Below the pieces are notes generated by a model that was not told the origin of the DNA, ran no database searches, and saw nothing but the letters and a program-made list of their open reading frames with translations. 64,000 nt of DNA from Bacteroidota bacterium. Its GTDB lineage: Bacteria > Bacteroidota > Bacteroidia > NS11-12g > UBA955. Location of the stretch: contig JAURFW010000001.1 in NCBI GenBank assembly GCA_030834125.1, positions 96,200 through 160,199 on the forward strand, given 5' to 3'. Position 1 is the first letter of the stretch. The number at the start of each line of letters is the position of its first letter. Made by a program: the position numbers and the translations under genes. Positions 29,980-41,096 of the stretch are shown here, one piece after another.

Positions 29980-32469
29980 CTAACGAAGTAACTGAAAATC
30001 TCCAAAAAGTGTTCTTCGGAAGTTATCACATCCCAACCAAGTAACTTTGTATACGTATACCCCTTCGAGAGCGGGTACTCCATTGATTTTTCCGTCCCAA
30101 CTGACTTCTGGAGAATTATAATCTCCTATTTTTTCGCCCCATCTATTATACAACCAAACGTGGAATTCTGCACCTTTAACAGGATAGCCAGTATTAGGAA
30201 ATAAATCATTTAAACCATCATCATTTGGAGTAAAGGCATTGGGAATATAAATTTCTGAAGGGTATAAATCTTTTCTCTTATTGAGCCAGATACTATCTCG
30301 ACTTTTACAACCTTGATTATCTAAAACTTCAACCCAATAAATACCTGAATCTAGAGCAACTATAGTAGATGTTTTAGCGCCCGTATTCCACAAATAACCT
30401 CTCATCCCTGAACTTGCACGCAATATAGGTTTCTCCGATAAGCAGTAGGTTGTATCACGTCCTAGATTTAAAAACGGACTTTGAAACAATCGAACCATAA
30501 GAGAATCTGATTCTGGACATCCGTATTGGTTAATTACTTTAATTATCAATGTTCCTTCCGAATTGAGATTGTAATTCTGTGCAACAACATTACCATTCCA
30601 AACAACAGATTGGAAATCATTTCTTGGAGCAGTAATTATAGTATCAATAATATTACAAAATTGTAGATCTTGTCCTAACTCTAAATCATAAGGGTAGTTT
30701 TCAAGCTCAAATTGATCTGTTCCTGAACACTTTCCTATTGTTGCTTCTACAAAATATTGCCCTGGTTGACTAGTTTTCATAGTTAGACCAGTAGCTCCAT
30801 TACTCCAAACAATAATAGCTGTTGGATCATTTATATTTGCATTAAAAAGGACATCGGTATTAGGACATACCGTAGAGTCCATTACAGAAATAATCACCTC
30901 CTTATATTTGTCTACAATAACTGAGTCTAAAGAAATACAACCGTTCAAAGTAGTTCCAGTGACATAAAAAGTACCTTTTTGATTTATAGTTATATTAGGT
31001 GTACTTTCCCCTGTATTCCATTTGTAAAAACCACCGTTTGGCAATTTAGCACCAATACCACGAGAAAAATTCTCATCTGAACAATACAACGTATCTCCAA
31101 ATGCATTAATCTTATCTCTATCATAATAAATAACAATAGTATCTAACCACTCGCAGGTTTTATTAATTACTCCTAAAACATAAATACCTTCTTTATCTAC
31201 CTTAAATGTATCAGAACCTATTTTATTATTCCATCTATAGGAGTCCCCTTTGATATTAGATTTTAGAACTATGGTAGCGCCATCGCACAAGATTGTATCA
31301 TTTTTTAAATCGGGTATCTTGGGCTCAACAACGGTAACTTCCGTGTCGAAACTATCCGCACAAGTGGTTTTATAAGCTATTAATTTAACTTTATATGTTC
31401 CAGGGCCTGGATAAGTATATGTTGGCTTTCCCGTGTTTGACGTATCGTTAGTAAGCGTATCTACTCCAAAATCCCATTTATAGCGTTGTGCTCCAGAGCT
31501 TAAATTTTGAAACGAATATTCATATCCACAGATATATTCAGGTGCAAAGAATGAGGCAACTACATCTATAACACAAGATTGAACATTGAATTGATAATCT
31601 CTAATTATTTCTGAAATTAATTTTCCATTTCGATATTCTTTCACACTAATGCCAATAACAAACTGGCCGGTTCTGGTAGGAGTTAATGTCAATAAACCTG
31701 TTTTAGCGTCAATATTCATTTTCGGATTACCGTCAATAGGATTTGCCGCACCATATCCGGTCCCCCAAATAATATTTGAAAAACTCGGTCTTTCAAGTTG
31801 GCCGCCTAATCCATCATCTGGCCTCGGATCATTTGAGGTCCCACCCGTAAATGGAGTAACAAGGGAATATACAAGGCTATCTCCGTCTGGATCTTCTGCA
31901 CTATGATCGAACTTTAACGCTGTATTTGTGCATAAAAAATTCGGTGGAAGTTCTTTAAAAACAGCGGATGAATTACCTGTACCAATATCATTTGCATTTG
32001 GGATAAATACCCAATAATTAGCACCAGTTCCTCCTGGATTAATAATATTTGTAATTGAACCATTACGGCAACACCTTTGAAACGACACGTAATATCCACC
32101 ATCGTTTGGGGGTAAAGTCACTGTCGTTTCATAGTAATAGTGATCTACACAAGCGTTTGGGGAAACCTTTAAACAGTTATAATTTGTTTTTGCTAATCTT
32201 GTAGGTCCATTTCTTGTTATAACTATGGGATAACCATTAAGCATTTTCTTTGTCTTACCATTGAAAATACCAATATTCGCCTGTCTATCCGAACTAATTG
32301 CTTGGTCACTACCATTCAAACAATCCATGTAGACATCCAAATGAATTTTATATCTATTATTTCCTAAATATTCGTAAGTCATCTCTCCACCAACAATGTG
32401 CGTAGCATTTAAATTTATTACCGTAAATAAAAAATAAGTGAAGATCGATATGAGAAACCTAACTTTCAA
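29980..32469 (-). CDS. large secreted PKD protein with T9SS type B (gliding-motility-type) C-terminal domain
   Basis: PKD YKWDFGVDTLTND...GPGTYKVKLIAY; IYIPNAFTPNDDGLNDLFP...YNRWGEKI...WDGKINGVPALEGVYVYKV. Confidence 0.93.
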   Translation of the reverse strand: MKVRFLISIFTYFLFTVINLNATHIVGGEMTYEYLGNNRYKIHLDVYMDCLNGSDQAISSDRQANIGIFNGKTKKMLNGYPIVITRNGPTRLAKTNYNCLKVSPNACVDHYYYETTVTLPPNDGGYYVSFQRCCRNGSITNIINPGGTGANYWVFIPNANDIGTGNSSAVFKELPPNFLCTNTALKFDHSAEDPDGDSLVYSLVTPFTGGTSNDPRPDDGLGGQLERPSFSNIIWGTGYGAANPIDGNPKMNIDAKTGLLTLTPTRTGQFVIGISVKEYRNGKLISEIIRDYQFNVQSCVIDVVASFFAPEYICGYEYSFQNLSSGAQRYKWDFGVDTLTNDTSNTGKPTYTYPGPGTYKVKLIAYKTTCADSFDTEVTVVEPKIPDLKNDTILCDGATIVLKSNIKGDSYRWNNKIGSDTFKVDKEGIYVLGVINKTCEWLDTIVIYYDRDKINAFGDTLYCSDENFSRGIGAKLPNGGFYKWNTGESTPNITINQKGTFYVTGTTLNGCISLDSVIVDKYKEVIISVMDSTVCPNTDVLFNANINDPTAIIVWSNGATGLTMKTSQPGQYFVEATIGKCSGTDQFELENYPYDLELGQDLQFCNIIDTIITAPRNDFQSVVWNGNVVAQNYNLNSEGTLIIKVINQYGCPESDSLMVRLFQSPFLNLGRDTTYCLSEKPILRASSGMRGYLWNTGAKTSTIVALDSGIYWVEVLDNQGCKSRDSIWLNKRKDLYPSEIYIPNAFTPNDDGLNDLFPNTGYPVKGAEFHVWLYNRWGEKIGDYNSPEVSWDGKINGVPALEGVYVYKVTWLGCDNFRRTLFGDFQLLR

Positions 32470-32512
32470 TATAATTCCTTACTATATTGACAATTGAAAT
32501 ACATATTTCGTT

Positions 32513-33016
32513 TTATGAAAGGTAAACTTGCAAGTTACTAGTATCTGAATTGTCAAAATACACATGATCTTTCAGGGTTGTAGAAACTGACAATCCTGAA
32601 TAATTTGCATATACTGGAAAGCTTCTATATTCACGAACAGCAAGAAAAGAAGTTTCGATCCGTTTAAAGGATTCATTAAAACATTGACTTACCGCCAACA
32701 TTGCAGTTCTTCCCGAATTCAATACATCATCAACAATAATTACTGATGAATTTTTTTCTACTTTAGTCCAAACGGGAGATGAAACAACGATATCATTTTC
32801 AATAACTAATTGCAACTTATTAGATACTGTAATACCAGTAATTTCATTTAAATGTTTCTCTAATAATTCCACTAAAAAGTAACCACGTTCATTTAATCCC
32901 AATAAAATAATTGGTAAATCATCAACATGATTTTCTGCAATTTCAAGAGATATTCTCTTTAAAATATTATGAATCTCCCTGTGATTTAAGATGTACTGTT
33001 TCCCCATCTTCTTCAA
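32513..33016 (-). CDS. phosphoribosyltransferase (PyrR-like)
   Basis: PRPP-binding motif VIIVDDVLNSGRTA. Confidence 0.85.
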   Translation of the reverse strand: MKKMGKQYILNHREIHNILKRISLEIAENHVDDLPIILLGLNERGYFLVELLEKHLNEITGITVSNKLQLVIENDIVVSSPVWTKVEKNSSVIIVDDVLNSGRTAMLAVSQCFNESFKRIETSFLAVREYRSFPVYANYSGLSVSTTLKDHVYFDNSDTSNLQVYLS

Positions 33017-33029
33017 ATTTAATGAATTG

Positions 33030-33509
33030 TTACAACTCTTCTATTCCTTGAAAGTTTTTTCTGAGTCGATCAAAATATTTATACCTTTGAAACCAATCGA
33101 TAATAAACAATTTATTATTTTCTTTTTCTATACCAATTTGTTTAACTGATTGATCAATTTCTTGAAATTCAAGATTTAGATTTATTTCAAATTCAGTTAA
33201 TCTTTTTTTTGCTTCGTCTTTACTATTAGTGTCTGAAATCAAATCGTTCAACTCCATCATATCCATTAAAAAATCTGAAGGCAATGGATAATCCCTTAAA
33301 TTAATTTTGAAAATATTATCAATAATATAAAAAATACGCTTTTCTCTAATTTTGAGAATCTCATAGGCCCTATTAATTACTTCTGAGTCCTGTTCAACAC
33401 CGCCATTATCAATATGAGAACCTTGTTGCAGTTTAATATATTTTTTTCTTAAATCCTTTAAATCTGGATTTAATTCTATCTTAGTATCAAACAGTTCGAA
33501 AGGATTCAT
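33030..33509 (-). CDS. HscB-like Fe-S co-chaperone with degenerate J-domain
   Basis: N-terminal FELFDTKIELNPDLKDLRKKYIKL, C-terminal YPLPSDFLMDMMELND typical of Bacteroidota HscB; HPD is HID. Confidence 0.78.
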   Translation of the reverse strand: MNPFELFDTKIELNPDLKDLRKKYIKLQQGSHIDNGGVEQDSEVINRAYEILKIREKRIFYIIDNIFKINLRDYPLPSDFLMDMMELNDLISDTNSKDEAKKRLTEFEINLNLEFQEIDQSVKQIGIEKENNKLFIIDWFQRYKYFDRLRKNFQGIEEL

Positions 33510-34849
33510 TAGAAACCTAATGCTCTTGATATATCTACCCAGAAAATAAATACGAACAAACTGAGGAGAATGGCCATTCCTATTATTTGCCCAACATATA
33601 GCACCTTATCACTTACAGGTCGACCTGAAATTATTTCATACAGTAAAAAAACAACATGACCACCATCGAGCGCTGGTATTGGTAGGATATTCATTAAAGC
33701 TAAAGCGAGTGAAATCAATGCTGTTATTTCCCAAAAATTTACCCAATCCCAAACAGGACCATACATTTGTGCAATACCTACAGGTCCTGCTAGTGAGTTT
33801 TTCGCATTTACTTTACCCGTAACTACTTTAGATAATCCTTTTAAATTGGCCTCAATCAAGGAATAAGACTTGCTACACCCTATTCCAATTGATTCAAACA
33901 ATCCGTAACTTATTTTTTTTTCAAGGCCTTTAAAACCTATAAATTCAGGTTGAAAACCAAGTGTTCCGTCTGCGTTTACTGTTACAGTTGTTGTCTTTTC
34001 CTCTCCACCCCTTGTATATTCAATTTTTGTTTCTTTTCCTTTATAGGCTGCAATTACCTCTTTAAATTCAAAGAAAGACAATACTGAAATTGTATCAATT
34101 CTAATAATTTTATCATTCATTAACAAACCACCCTTGTCAGCTGGGCTACCCGATACAACTCGCTTTAAGGCAAAACCAAATCTTGGAGAAATAAAAGGTA
34201 ATTCAGCATCGAATTTTACCAAATTTTCAAGATCTTTTGGCAAAATAATGGTTGTATCCTTTCCATTTCTAATCAATTCAACTTTTTTAACATCTTGCAT
34301 TATGAAATCTGGATTTCCAAATTCAGCAATTAAATTATCTACATTCTTATTGTTTAACCTTAGTATTTGATCACCAGTTTGTAAGCCAATTGCTCGAGCA
34401 TTTGGACTTGCATAAATTCCACCCTTTTGATTTATTTTTTCGTTTGGAATAAACGTGTCACCTTTAACAAATGTTAATGTTGAGATTATTACAATACCGA
34501 GTACAACGTTTACTACAACCCCACCGATCATAACAATTAATCGCTGCCAAGCAGGTTTAGATCTAAATTCCCAAGGTTGAGGCTCAGAAGCTAACTGATC
34601 TTTATCTAGGCTCTCATCTACCATACCTGCTATTTTTACATATCCCCCAAGAGGCAACCAACCCACACCATATTCAGTATCGCCTTTTTTAAATTTGAAT
34701 AATTTCACCCCAAAAGCATCGAAAAACAAGTAAAACTTTTCTACCCTAATGCCGAATGCACGAGCTGCTAAAAAATGACCCAACTCGTGTAGAGTTACAA
34801 GAATTGCTAATGCAGCAAAGAATTGAACAATTGTAATTATCGTACTCAT
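33509..34849 (-). CDS. rseP: RIP metalloprotease RseP / site-2 protease
   Basis: HELGHFLAA zinc motif, PDZ domains, NILPIPALDGGH. Confidence 0.96.
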   Translation of the reverse strand: MSTIITIVQFFAALAILVTLHELGHFLAARAFGIRVEKFYLFFDAFGVKLFKFKKGDTEYGVGWLPLGGYVKIAGMVDESLDKDQLASEPQPWEFRSKPAWQRLIVMIGGVVVNVVLGIVIISTLTFVKGDTFIPNEKINQKGGIYASPNARAIGLQTGDQILRLNNKNVDNLIAEFGNPDFIMQDVKKVELIRNGKDTTIILPKDLENLVKFDAELPFISPRFGFALKRVVSGSPADKGGLLMNDKIIRIDTISVLSFFEFKEVIAAYKGKETKIEYTRGGEEKTTTVTVNADGTLGFQPEFIGFKGLEKKISYGLFESIGIGCSKSYSLIEANLKGLSKVVTGKVNAKNSLAGPVGIAQMYGPVWDWVNFWEITALISLALALMNILPIPALDGGHVVFLLYEIISGRPVSDKVLYVGQIIGMAILLSLFVFIFWVDISRALGF

Positions 34850-34887
34850 ATTAAAAAAACAAAAGTAGTGCTATCCTAACAAAACAA
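34847..34887 (-). promoter_or_regulatory. rseP promoter: TTG-N17-TACTTTTG, 10 nt before ATG
   Basis: Minus strand TTG (34887-34885), -7 TACTTTTG (34867-34860), ATG at 34849. Confidence 0.6.
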
Positions 34888-34916
34888 CGACTTAATAACG
34901 CGGAAAATACAAATAA

Positions 34917-35360
34917 TTAAGATGAAAAATCCTTGTAGATTTTATAATGAGGTATTCCTACTTCAATAAATTCATTTCCGATTGTGCAATATCCTAATTT
35001 TAAATAAAAATCCAAAGATGTTTTTCTTGCGTTCATTTCAATTCTAAAAATACCCATATTTTGTATTTTCTTTTCGATATTAGTAATTAATGATGTACCA
35101 ATACCCAAGCTTTGATATTTACCATGGGTAGCCACCTGCCTTATTTTAACGCAATTTTCCAATAAAACACAATTTGCAGAACTAACTAAAAATTCTCCCA
35201 TGAAAATACCAAATACCCTTTCATCGGTTTCTTTAAATAAGTCTAAAGAATTTAAGTGAAGGTTTAGTGGCTTCCTCAAAATTTCATAGCGTAAGGCAAC
35301 GGATTGAATCCAGTCATTGGATTTAAACTCTATTTCTTTAAAATTATGCTTCACAAACAC
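34917..35360 (-). CDS. GNAT-family N-acetyltransferase
   Basis: IRQVATHGKYQSLGIGTSLITNIEKKIQNMG ... RKTSLDFYLKLGY. Confidence 0.9.
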   Translation of the reverse strand: MFVKHNFKEIEFKSNDWIQSVALRYEILRKPLNLHLNSLDLFKETDERVFGIFMGEFLVSSANCVLLENCVKIRQVATHGKYQSLGIGTSLITNIEKKIQNMGIFRIEMNARKTSLDFYLKLGYCTIGNEFIEVGIPHYKIYKDFSS

Positions 35361-37602
35361 CTAATGCCACCATATTCATAATTTCACGAACGTTAGAACT
35401 ATGATGAAGTATATGTACTACTTTATTAAATCCTAAAAGTACAGGTCCAATTGCCTCAGCACTTCCCATTGTTCTCAATAATTGGTATGCCGCATTTGCG
35501 CTGTTAAGGTCAGAAAATATAAAGACATTTGCTCTAGAATCTCCCAACTTATTGAATGGATATAATTCCATACGTTGAACTCCATCTATAGCAAAAACAG
35601 GTTGCATTTCTCCATCTACCATAATTTTAGGATCGTTTTCATGTAAACGATCAACAACTCTTCTTATTTTATTTGGAGAATCGCCAGCATTAGAACCAAA
35701 ATTTGAATAAGAAATCATTGCAATTCTAGGTTCTATTTGAAAATCCCTAACTCTTTTATCCATTGTTTTAACCAACTGATAAAGATCTTCTTCAGTAAGA
35801 TTTATATTTACCGTAGTATCTGCAAAAAATAAAGGTCCAAATTTGGTCATCATTATGTGCATTCCTGCAATTTTATCCATACCTGGCTTTAGTCCAATTG
35901 TACTCAATGCTGGCTTTAAGGCCAATGGATAGGATCTCGTTAAACCCGAAATAAAGACATCAGCCTCACCGGTTTCGACCATCATAGAACCATAATAATT
36001 CCTATTTCTCATCTGATATTCTGCTTCATATTGGGTTACTCCTTTTCTTCCTCTTTTATTGAAGAATTTGGCACCAAATTCAGCTCGTTTTTCATCCATT
36101 CTTCTAGGGTCAATAATTTCAACATTTGGAATGTTAATATTATTGTTTTCCATCATTTTATCTATGACCTCTTTTTTTCCCAATAATATTGGAGTTGCAA
36201 TTTTATCAGTAACACACCCTTGAGCCGCCCTTAATATTCTAACATTATCCGCTTCAGCGAAAACTACTCTTTTCGGTTTGCGTTTTGCTTTAATCATGAG
36301 TCTATTGACAAAATCGTTATCAATTCCTAAACGCTTTCGCAAAGACTCTTTGTAATCATTCCAATTAGTAATTGGTACTTTGGCTACACCAGATTCCATA
36401 GCGGCCTTAGCTACTGCTGGAGCCACAGTTGTAATTAACCTCGGATCCATAGGTTTTGGAATAATGTAATTAGGGCCAAAATTCATTTGTGTTTCATTGT
36501 AGGCCATCATCACTACCTCCGGAACAGGCTCATGGGCTAACTCTGCAATTGCCCTAACCGCAGCCAACTTCATTTCTTCATTAATCGTAGTTGCTCTTAC
36601 ATCTAAAGCACCTCTAAAAATAAAAGGAAATCCGAGCACATTATTCACCTGGTTAGGATAATCGCTTCTACCTGTTGCCATTATTAAATCAGGTCTCGTT
36701 TTAATAGCCAGATCATAATCAATTTCTGGAGTTGGATTAGCCATAGCAAAAACTATTGGTTTATCAGCCATACCCAAAATCATTTCAGGAGTAAGGATAT
36801 TTCCTTTACTTAAACCAACGAAGACATCCGCTCCTTCAAGTGCCTCTTCGAGTGTTTCGGCCTGATTATCCGATGCAAACTGTGATTTATATTTATCAAG
36901 ATTATCTCTTCTCGTTGAAATTACTCCCTTTGAATCGAGCATTATAATATTTTTCTTGCTCACCCCCAATCCAACAAACAACTTAGTACAAGCAATAGCT
37001 GAAGCTCCTGCACCATTTACAACTAATTTTACAGCACTTATATTTTTTCCAACAATTTGCAATGCATTTAACAAACCTGCACCCGAGATAATTGCCGTTC
37101 CATGCTGGTCATCATGCATGATTGGAATATTTAATTCTTCTTTTAAACGCTCCTCTATCTCAAAACTTTCAGGTGCTTTAATATCCTCCAAATTTATACC
37201 ACCAAAAGTGGGTTCCATCGCCTTAACGGTTTGAATAAACTCTTCTACACCTTTACAATTTAATTCAATATCAAATACATCAATGTCTGCAAATAATTTA
37301 AATAAAACTCCTTTTCCTTCCATAACCGGCTTTGAAGCTTCTGGTCCAATATCTCCAAGACCTAAAACAGCTGTTCCGTTTGAAATTACCGCCACTAAAT
37401 TACCTTTTGCAGTATATTTATATACATCCTCTACGTTCTCAGCAATCCTTTCACATGGTTCGGCAACTCCTGGAGAATATGCTAATGCTAAATCCGATTG
37501 AGTTCTAGTTGGTTTAGTTGAAATCACCTCAATTTTACCAGGCTTCCCTTCAGAATGATAGGATAATGCGTCAAAATACTTCTTATTCAACTTATTGGTC
37601 AT
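35344..37602 (-). CDS. maeB: NADP-dependent malic enzyme with phosphotransacetylase-like C-terminus
   Basis: [37 protein letters not shown]-terminal PTA-like domain; start ATG 37602 ([13 protein letters not shown]). Confidence 0.96.
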   Translation of the reverse strand: MTNKLNKKYFDALSYHSEGKPGKIEVISTKPTRTQSDLALAYSPGVAEPCERIAENVEDVYKYTAKGNLVAVISNGTAVLGLGDIGPEASKPVMEGKGVLFKLFADIDVFDIELNCKGVEEFIQTVKAMEPTFGGINLEDIKAPESFEIEERLKEELNIPIMHDDQHGTAIISGAGLLNALQIVGKNISAVKLVVNGAGASAIACTKLFVGLGVSKKNIIMLDSKGVISTRRDNLDKYKSQFASDNQAETLEEALEGADVFVGLSKGNILTPEMILGMADKPIVFAMANPTPEIDYDLAIKTRPDLIMATGRSDYPNQVNNVLGFPFIFRGALDVRATTINEEMKLAAVRAIAELAHEPVPEVVMMAYNETQMNFGPNYIIPKPMDPRLITTVAPAVAKAAMESGVAKVPITNWNDYKESLRKRLGIDNDFVNRLMIKAKRKPKRVVFAEADNVRILRAAQGCVTDKIATPILLGKKEVIDKMMENNNINIPNVEIIDPRRMDEKRAEFGAKFFNKRGRKGVTQYEAEYQMRNRNYYGSMMVETGEADVFISGLTRSYPLALKPALSTIGLKPGMDKIAGMHIMMTKFGPLFFADTTVNINLTEEDLYQLVKTMDKRVRDFQIEPRIAMISYSNFGSNAGDSPNKIRRVVDRLHENDPKIMVDGEMQPVFAIDGVQRMELYPFNKLGDSRANVFIFSDLNSANAAYQLLRTMGSAEAIGPVLLGFNKVVHILHHSSNVREIMNMVALGVCEA

Positions 37603-37609
37603 AAAGGCA

Positions 37610-37617
37610 CAAAGATA
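37610..37617 (-). promoter_or_regulatory. maeB -7 element TATCTTTG, 7 nt before ATG 37602
   Basis: Exact match to Bacteroidota TAnnTTTG. Confidence 0.5.
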
Positions 37618-37726
37618 TGGACAAAGCACATTGAGTTTATTTTTTGAAATTCACATTATTTGGGAATGTTCAACTTTTTTAACCTTTTGTCATTTACCTT
37701 TCGAAAGGCTATGATATAAATACGTC

Positions 37727-39634
37727 ATGAAAAACTCAATTTCCATAAGTATACTAACAGCTTTAAGTTGTAGTGCATTTGCTCTATTAAATAATAATAG
37801 CAAACAAATAGATGACACTGGAAAGAATATCTTCCTTCTAAAAGACAAATCTGGAAAAACTATCTCCCAATTAAAATCCGATGAATATGGAAATTTCAGG
37901 ATTTCCTCAAAAATAGAAGGATATTATACAATTGAAAACAAATCAGATGCAACATTCAAACCATTAACAATATATTTAGATACTCTCGAAAGAACCTATC
38001 AGTTTATCCAAGTTTTCGACTATTTAAATAAAGTAGCATCAGAATCAAATAAAGAAAGAGTTACTGCAGAAATTGCTTCGATGCGAAAAGTTACCGGCAG
38101 AAAACCAATGAAATATCTAAAAGTACCAAGTAAAGTTCACAGTATAGAAGCGGAATCGGCGGAAATTGATGAAGTGGTGGTTGAAGGCATAAGTATAATT
38201 GAATCAAAAGATATTTCTTCAATGGATATGGTAAGTGATGATTTGGTTGCACCTACTTCAAAAGTTAAAAAATCTGCCAAATCAGGAGTTATGACAGCTG
38301 GTCTTTGGAACGATTTAGAAAACTGGGAGTTATTCAAAACAACGTTAGAAGAAAACATGGAACATTGGAAACCTTGGGGATTGAATTTAATCAATAAGAG
38401 ATTTTCGATTGAATTGTTGGATAACAGTGCTGAACGGAAACCGATAATTGGTGCACAAATAAGATTAATCGATCCGAAAACAGATAGTATAATATGGGTT
38501 GCCCAAACAGATAACAGAGGTATTTGTGAATTATGGAGTGATTTAACTGCAGAAAAAATGAATATTAATACAGAATATGTAGCTCAGTGGGTAATAAATC
38601 CAGAAAATATTGAAAAACTTGGTTTGGTATCGCCGACTCAGGATGTGAAGGAGACATTTTTAGTTAAACCCGTTATCAACCCCAACAATGTTGATATATC
38701 GTTTGTTGTGGATGCTACCGGTTCTATGGGTGATGAAATTAATTATTTGAAGGAAGAATTGATGGATCTAATGTTGGATATTCAGGAAAAACTACCTTGT
38801 TCAAATGTTAGATTAAGCAGTGTATTTTACAGGGATTTAACTGATAACTACGTTACTCGAAAAACAGAGTTTACGGAAAATGTAGAAGATGTGGTTAGTT
38901 TTGTTTCTAATCAATCTGCTGGAGGCGGCGGAGATTTTCCCGAAGCTGTGGACGAAGGTTTAAAGGTTTGTTTAGAGGAATTAAGCTGGTCTTATAAAGC
39001 CCTAGCTAAAATTACATTTTTAATTTTAGATGCCCCTCCACATGATGAAAAAGCATTAGAGATTCAGAGACTAGCTAAAGAGGCAAGTAAAAAAGGAATA
39101 AAAATAATTCCAGTAGTGGCAAGCGGTATCAATAAAACCACTGAATTTCTCATGAAGGAATTGGCTGCAATTACTTCTGGTGATTATATCTACATCACTG
39201 ACCATTCTGGAGTTGGTAATATTCATTTAAAACCTACAGGTGTTAAGGAAAATGTAGATCTTCTAAAAAATCAATTTATGAAAGTAATTGAAAAATACAC
39301 CTTGAATATTGATTGTAATCCCGAAAACAATATTGAAAGAGAACAAAGAATAACGGTATTCGGTGATCAAGAAGTATCATTACAAACCTTCCCAAATCCG
39401 GCAACTAATTATATTGATGTTAGGGCTTCACATACTATTGAAGAGATTTCATTATTCAGCATTTCTGGATTACAAATTTCAAAAATTGCCTATCAAGGAG
39501 AACAGCAAACACAACGCTACAAATTAAATAATATTTCTCGAGGACTTTATATAGTAAAGGTTAAGGTAAAAAACCAAATATACTCACACAAAGTGTTAAT
39601 CTTGGGAACAGGAAATTCTAATAGGCTAGACTAA
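37727..39634 (+). CDS. secreted von Willebrand factor A (VWA) protein with T9SS type A sorting domain
   Basis: MIDAS ISFVVDATGSMGDEI, GGGGDFPEAVDEGL; C-terminus FPNPATNYIDV...RGLYIVKVKVKNQIYSHKVLIL. Confidence 0.88.
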   Translation: MKNSISISILTALSCSAFALLNNNSKQIDDTGKNIFLLKDKSGKTISQLKSDEYGNFRISSKIEGYYTIENKSDATFKPLTIYLDTLERTYQFIQVFDYLNKVASESNKERVTAEIASMRKVTGRKPMKYLKVPSKVHSIEAESAEIDEVVVEGISIIESKDISSMDMVSDDLVAPTSKVKKSAKSGVMTAGLWNDLENWELFKTTLEENMEHWKPWGLNLINKRFSIELLDNSAERKPIIGAQIRLIDPKTDSIIWVAQTDNRGICELWSDLTAEKMNINTEYVAQWVINPENIEKLGLVSPTQDVKETFLVKPVINPNNVDISFVVDATGSMGDEINYLKEELMDLMLDIQEKLPCSNVRLSSVFYRDLTDNYVTRKTEFTENVEDVVSFVSNQSAGGGGDFPEAVDEGLKVCLEELSWSYKALAKITFLILDAPPHDEKALEIQRLAKEASKKGIKIIPVVASGINKTTEFLMKELAAITSGDYIYITDHSGVGNIHLKPTGVKENVDLLKNQFMKVIEKYTLNIDCNPENNIEREQRITVFGDQEVSLQTFPNPATNYIDVRASHTIEEISLFSISGLQISKIAYQGEQQTQRYKLNNISRGLYIVKVKVKNQIYSHKVLILGTGNSNRLD

Positions 39635-39642
39635 ATTCTGGC

Positions 39643-39682
39643 TTGTATTCTGAACATAGTGCTGTAACTTTGCAGCACTATG
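39643..39682 (+). promoter_or_regulatory. fumC promoter: -33 TTG (39643-39645), N19, -7 TAACTTTG (39665-39672) inside a perfect 10-bp inverted repeat (39655-39664 / 39673-39682)
   Basis: CATAGTGCTG-TAACTTTG-CAGCACTATG; right arm includes the start ATG 39680-39682. Confidence 0.75.
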
Positions 39683-41092
39683 GCAGACTATCGCATTGAG
39701 AAAGACACAATGGGTGAAGTTAAGGTCCCTGCTAACGCTTATTGGGGTGCTCAAACTGAGAGAAGCAGAAATAACTTTAAAATCGGACCTGAAGGGTCTA
39801 TGCCAATTGAAATAATACGTGCATTTGGAATACTTAAAAAGTGTGCCGCTCGCACGAATTTTGAGTTGGGTGTTTTGTCTAAAGAGAAATATCAACTCAT
39901 TGCCCAAGTTTGTGATGAAATCATTGAAGGGAAATTAGATAATCAATTCCCTTTAGTTATTTGGCAAACCGGTAGCGGAACTCAAAGTAATATGAACGTT
40001 AATGAGGTTGTTGCAAACCGCGCTCATGTAATATCCGGAGGTTCATTAACTGATGAGAAAAAAGTACTACATCCAAATGATGATGTCAATAAAAGTCAAA
40101 GTTCTAACGACACATTCCCTACTGCAATGTCTATTGCAGTATTTAAGCAAATCGTGGATTATACATTTCCTGGTTTACAAGCATTAAAAACTACTCTAAA
40201 GCACAAAGCACGAGAGTTTAGAGATATAGTTAAAATAGGTCGAACACATTTCATGGATGCAACTCCTATAACTTTGGGTCAAGAATTCAGTGGTTATGTT
40301 GCTCAGCTAGATTATGGAATTGCCTCTATTAAAAGAGCAATGGAGCCGGCATCAGAAATTGCTTTGGGGGGAACAGCCGTAGGTACAGGGTTAAATACTC
40401 CAAAGGGCTATGCTAATTTAGTAGCAAAATATATTGCAGAAGAGTCAGGATTACCCATGATTTCTGCAAAGAATAAATTTGAAGCTCTTGCAGCACATGA
40501 TGCAATGGTTGAATTACACGGTGCAATAAAAAGAACAGCAATGAGTGCATTTAAAATTGCAAATGACATTAGAATGCTATCTTCTGGTCCACGCAGCGGA
40601 ATAGGTGAAATATTAATTCCAGAAAACGAACCAGGTTCCTCAATTATGCCGGGTAAAGTAAACCCAACGCAACCCGAGGCTCTTACAATGGTTTGTGCTC
40701 AAATATTAGGTAATGATGTGGCTGTTTCTTTTGCCGGTAGTCAAGGTCATTTTGAATTAAATGTATATAAACCAGTAATTGCCGCAAATATGCTGCAAAG
40801 TGCAAGACTTTTGGGCCAAGCTTGTTTAAGCTTCAATGATAATTGTGCAATTGGAATTGAGCCAAACCATAAGAATATTAAACAACTTCTTGATCAAAGT
40901 TTAATGTTGGTAACTGCATTAAACACGCATATTGGTTATGAAAATGCAGCTAAAATTGCCAAAACCGCTCACAAGAATGGCACAACTTTAAAAGAAGAGG
41001 CTATTGCTTTGGGGCTGTTAACAGAAGAACAATTTAACGACTGGGTAAGACCGGAAAACATGGTTGGAAACCCAGATGATTCAATACAATAA
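39680..41092 (+). CDS. fumC: class II fumarate hydratase
   Basis: [52 protein letters not shown]. Confidence 0.98.
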   Translation: MADYRIEKDTMGEVKVPANAYWGAQTERSRNNFKIGPEGSMPIEIIRAFGILKKCAARTNFELGVLSKEKYQLIAQVCDEIIEGKLDNQFPLVIWQTGSGTQSNMNVNEVVANRAHVISGGSLTDEKKVLHPNDDVNKSQSSNDTFPTAMSIAVFKQIVDYTFPGLQALKTTLKHKAREFRDIVKIGRTHFMDATPITLGQEFSGYVAQLDYGIASIKRAMEPASEIALGGTAVGTGLNTPKGYANLVAKYIAEESGLPMISAKNKFEALAAHDAMVELHGAIKRTAMSAFKIANDIRMLSSGPRSGIGEILIPENEPGSSIMPGKVNPTQPEALTMVCAQILGNDVAVSFAGSQGHFELNVYKPVIAANMLQSARLLGQACLSFNDNCAIGIEPNHKNIKQLLDQSLMLVTALNTHIGYENAAKIAKTAHKNGTTLKEEAIALGLLTEEQFNDWVRPENMVGNPDDSIQ

Positions 41093-41096
41093 TACT

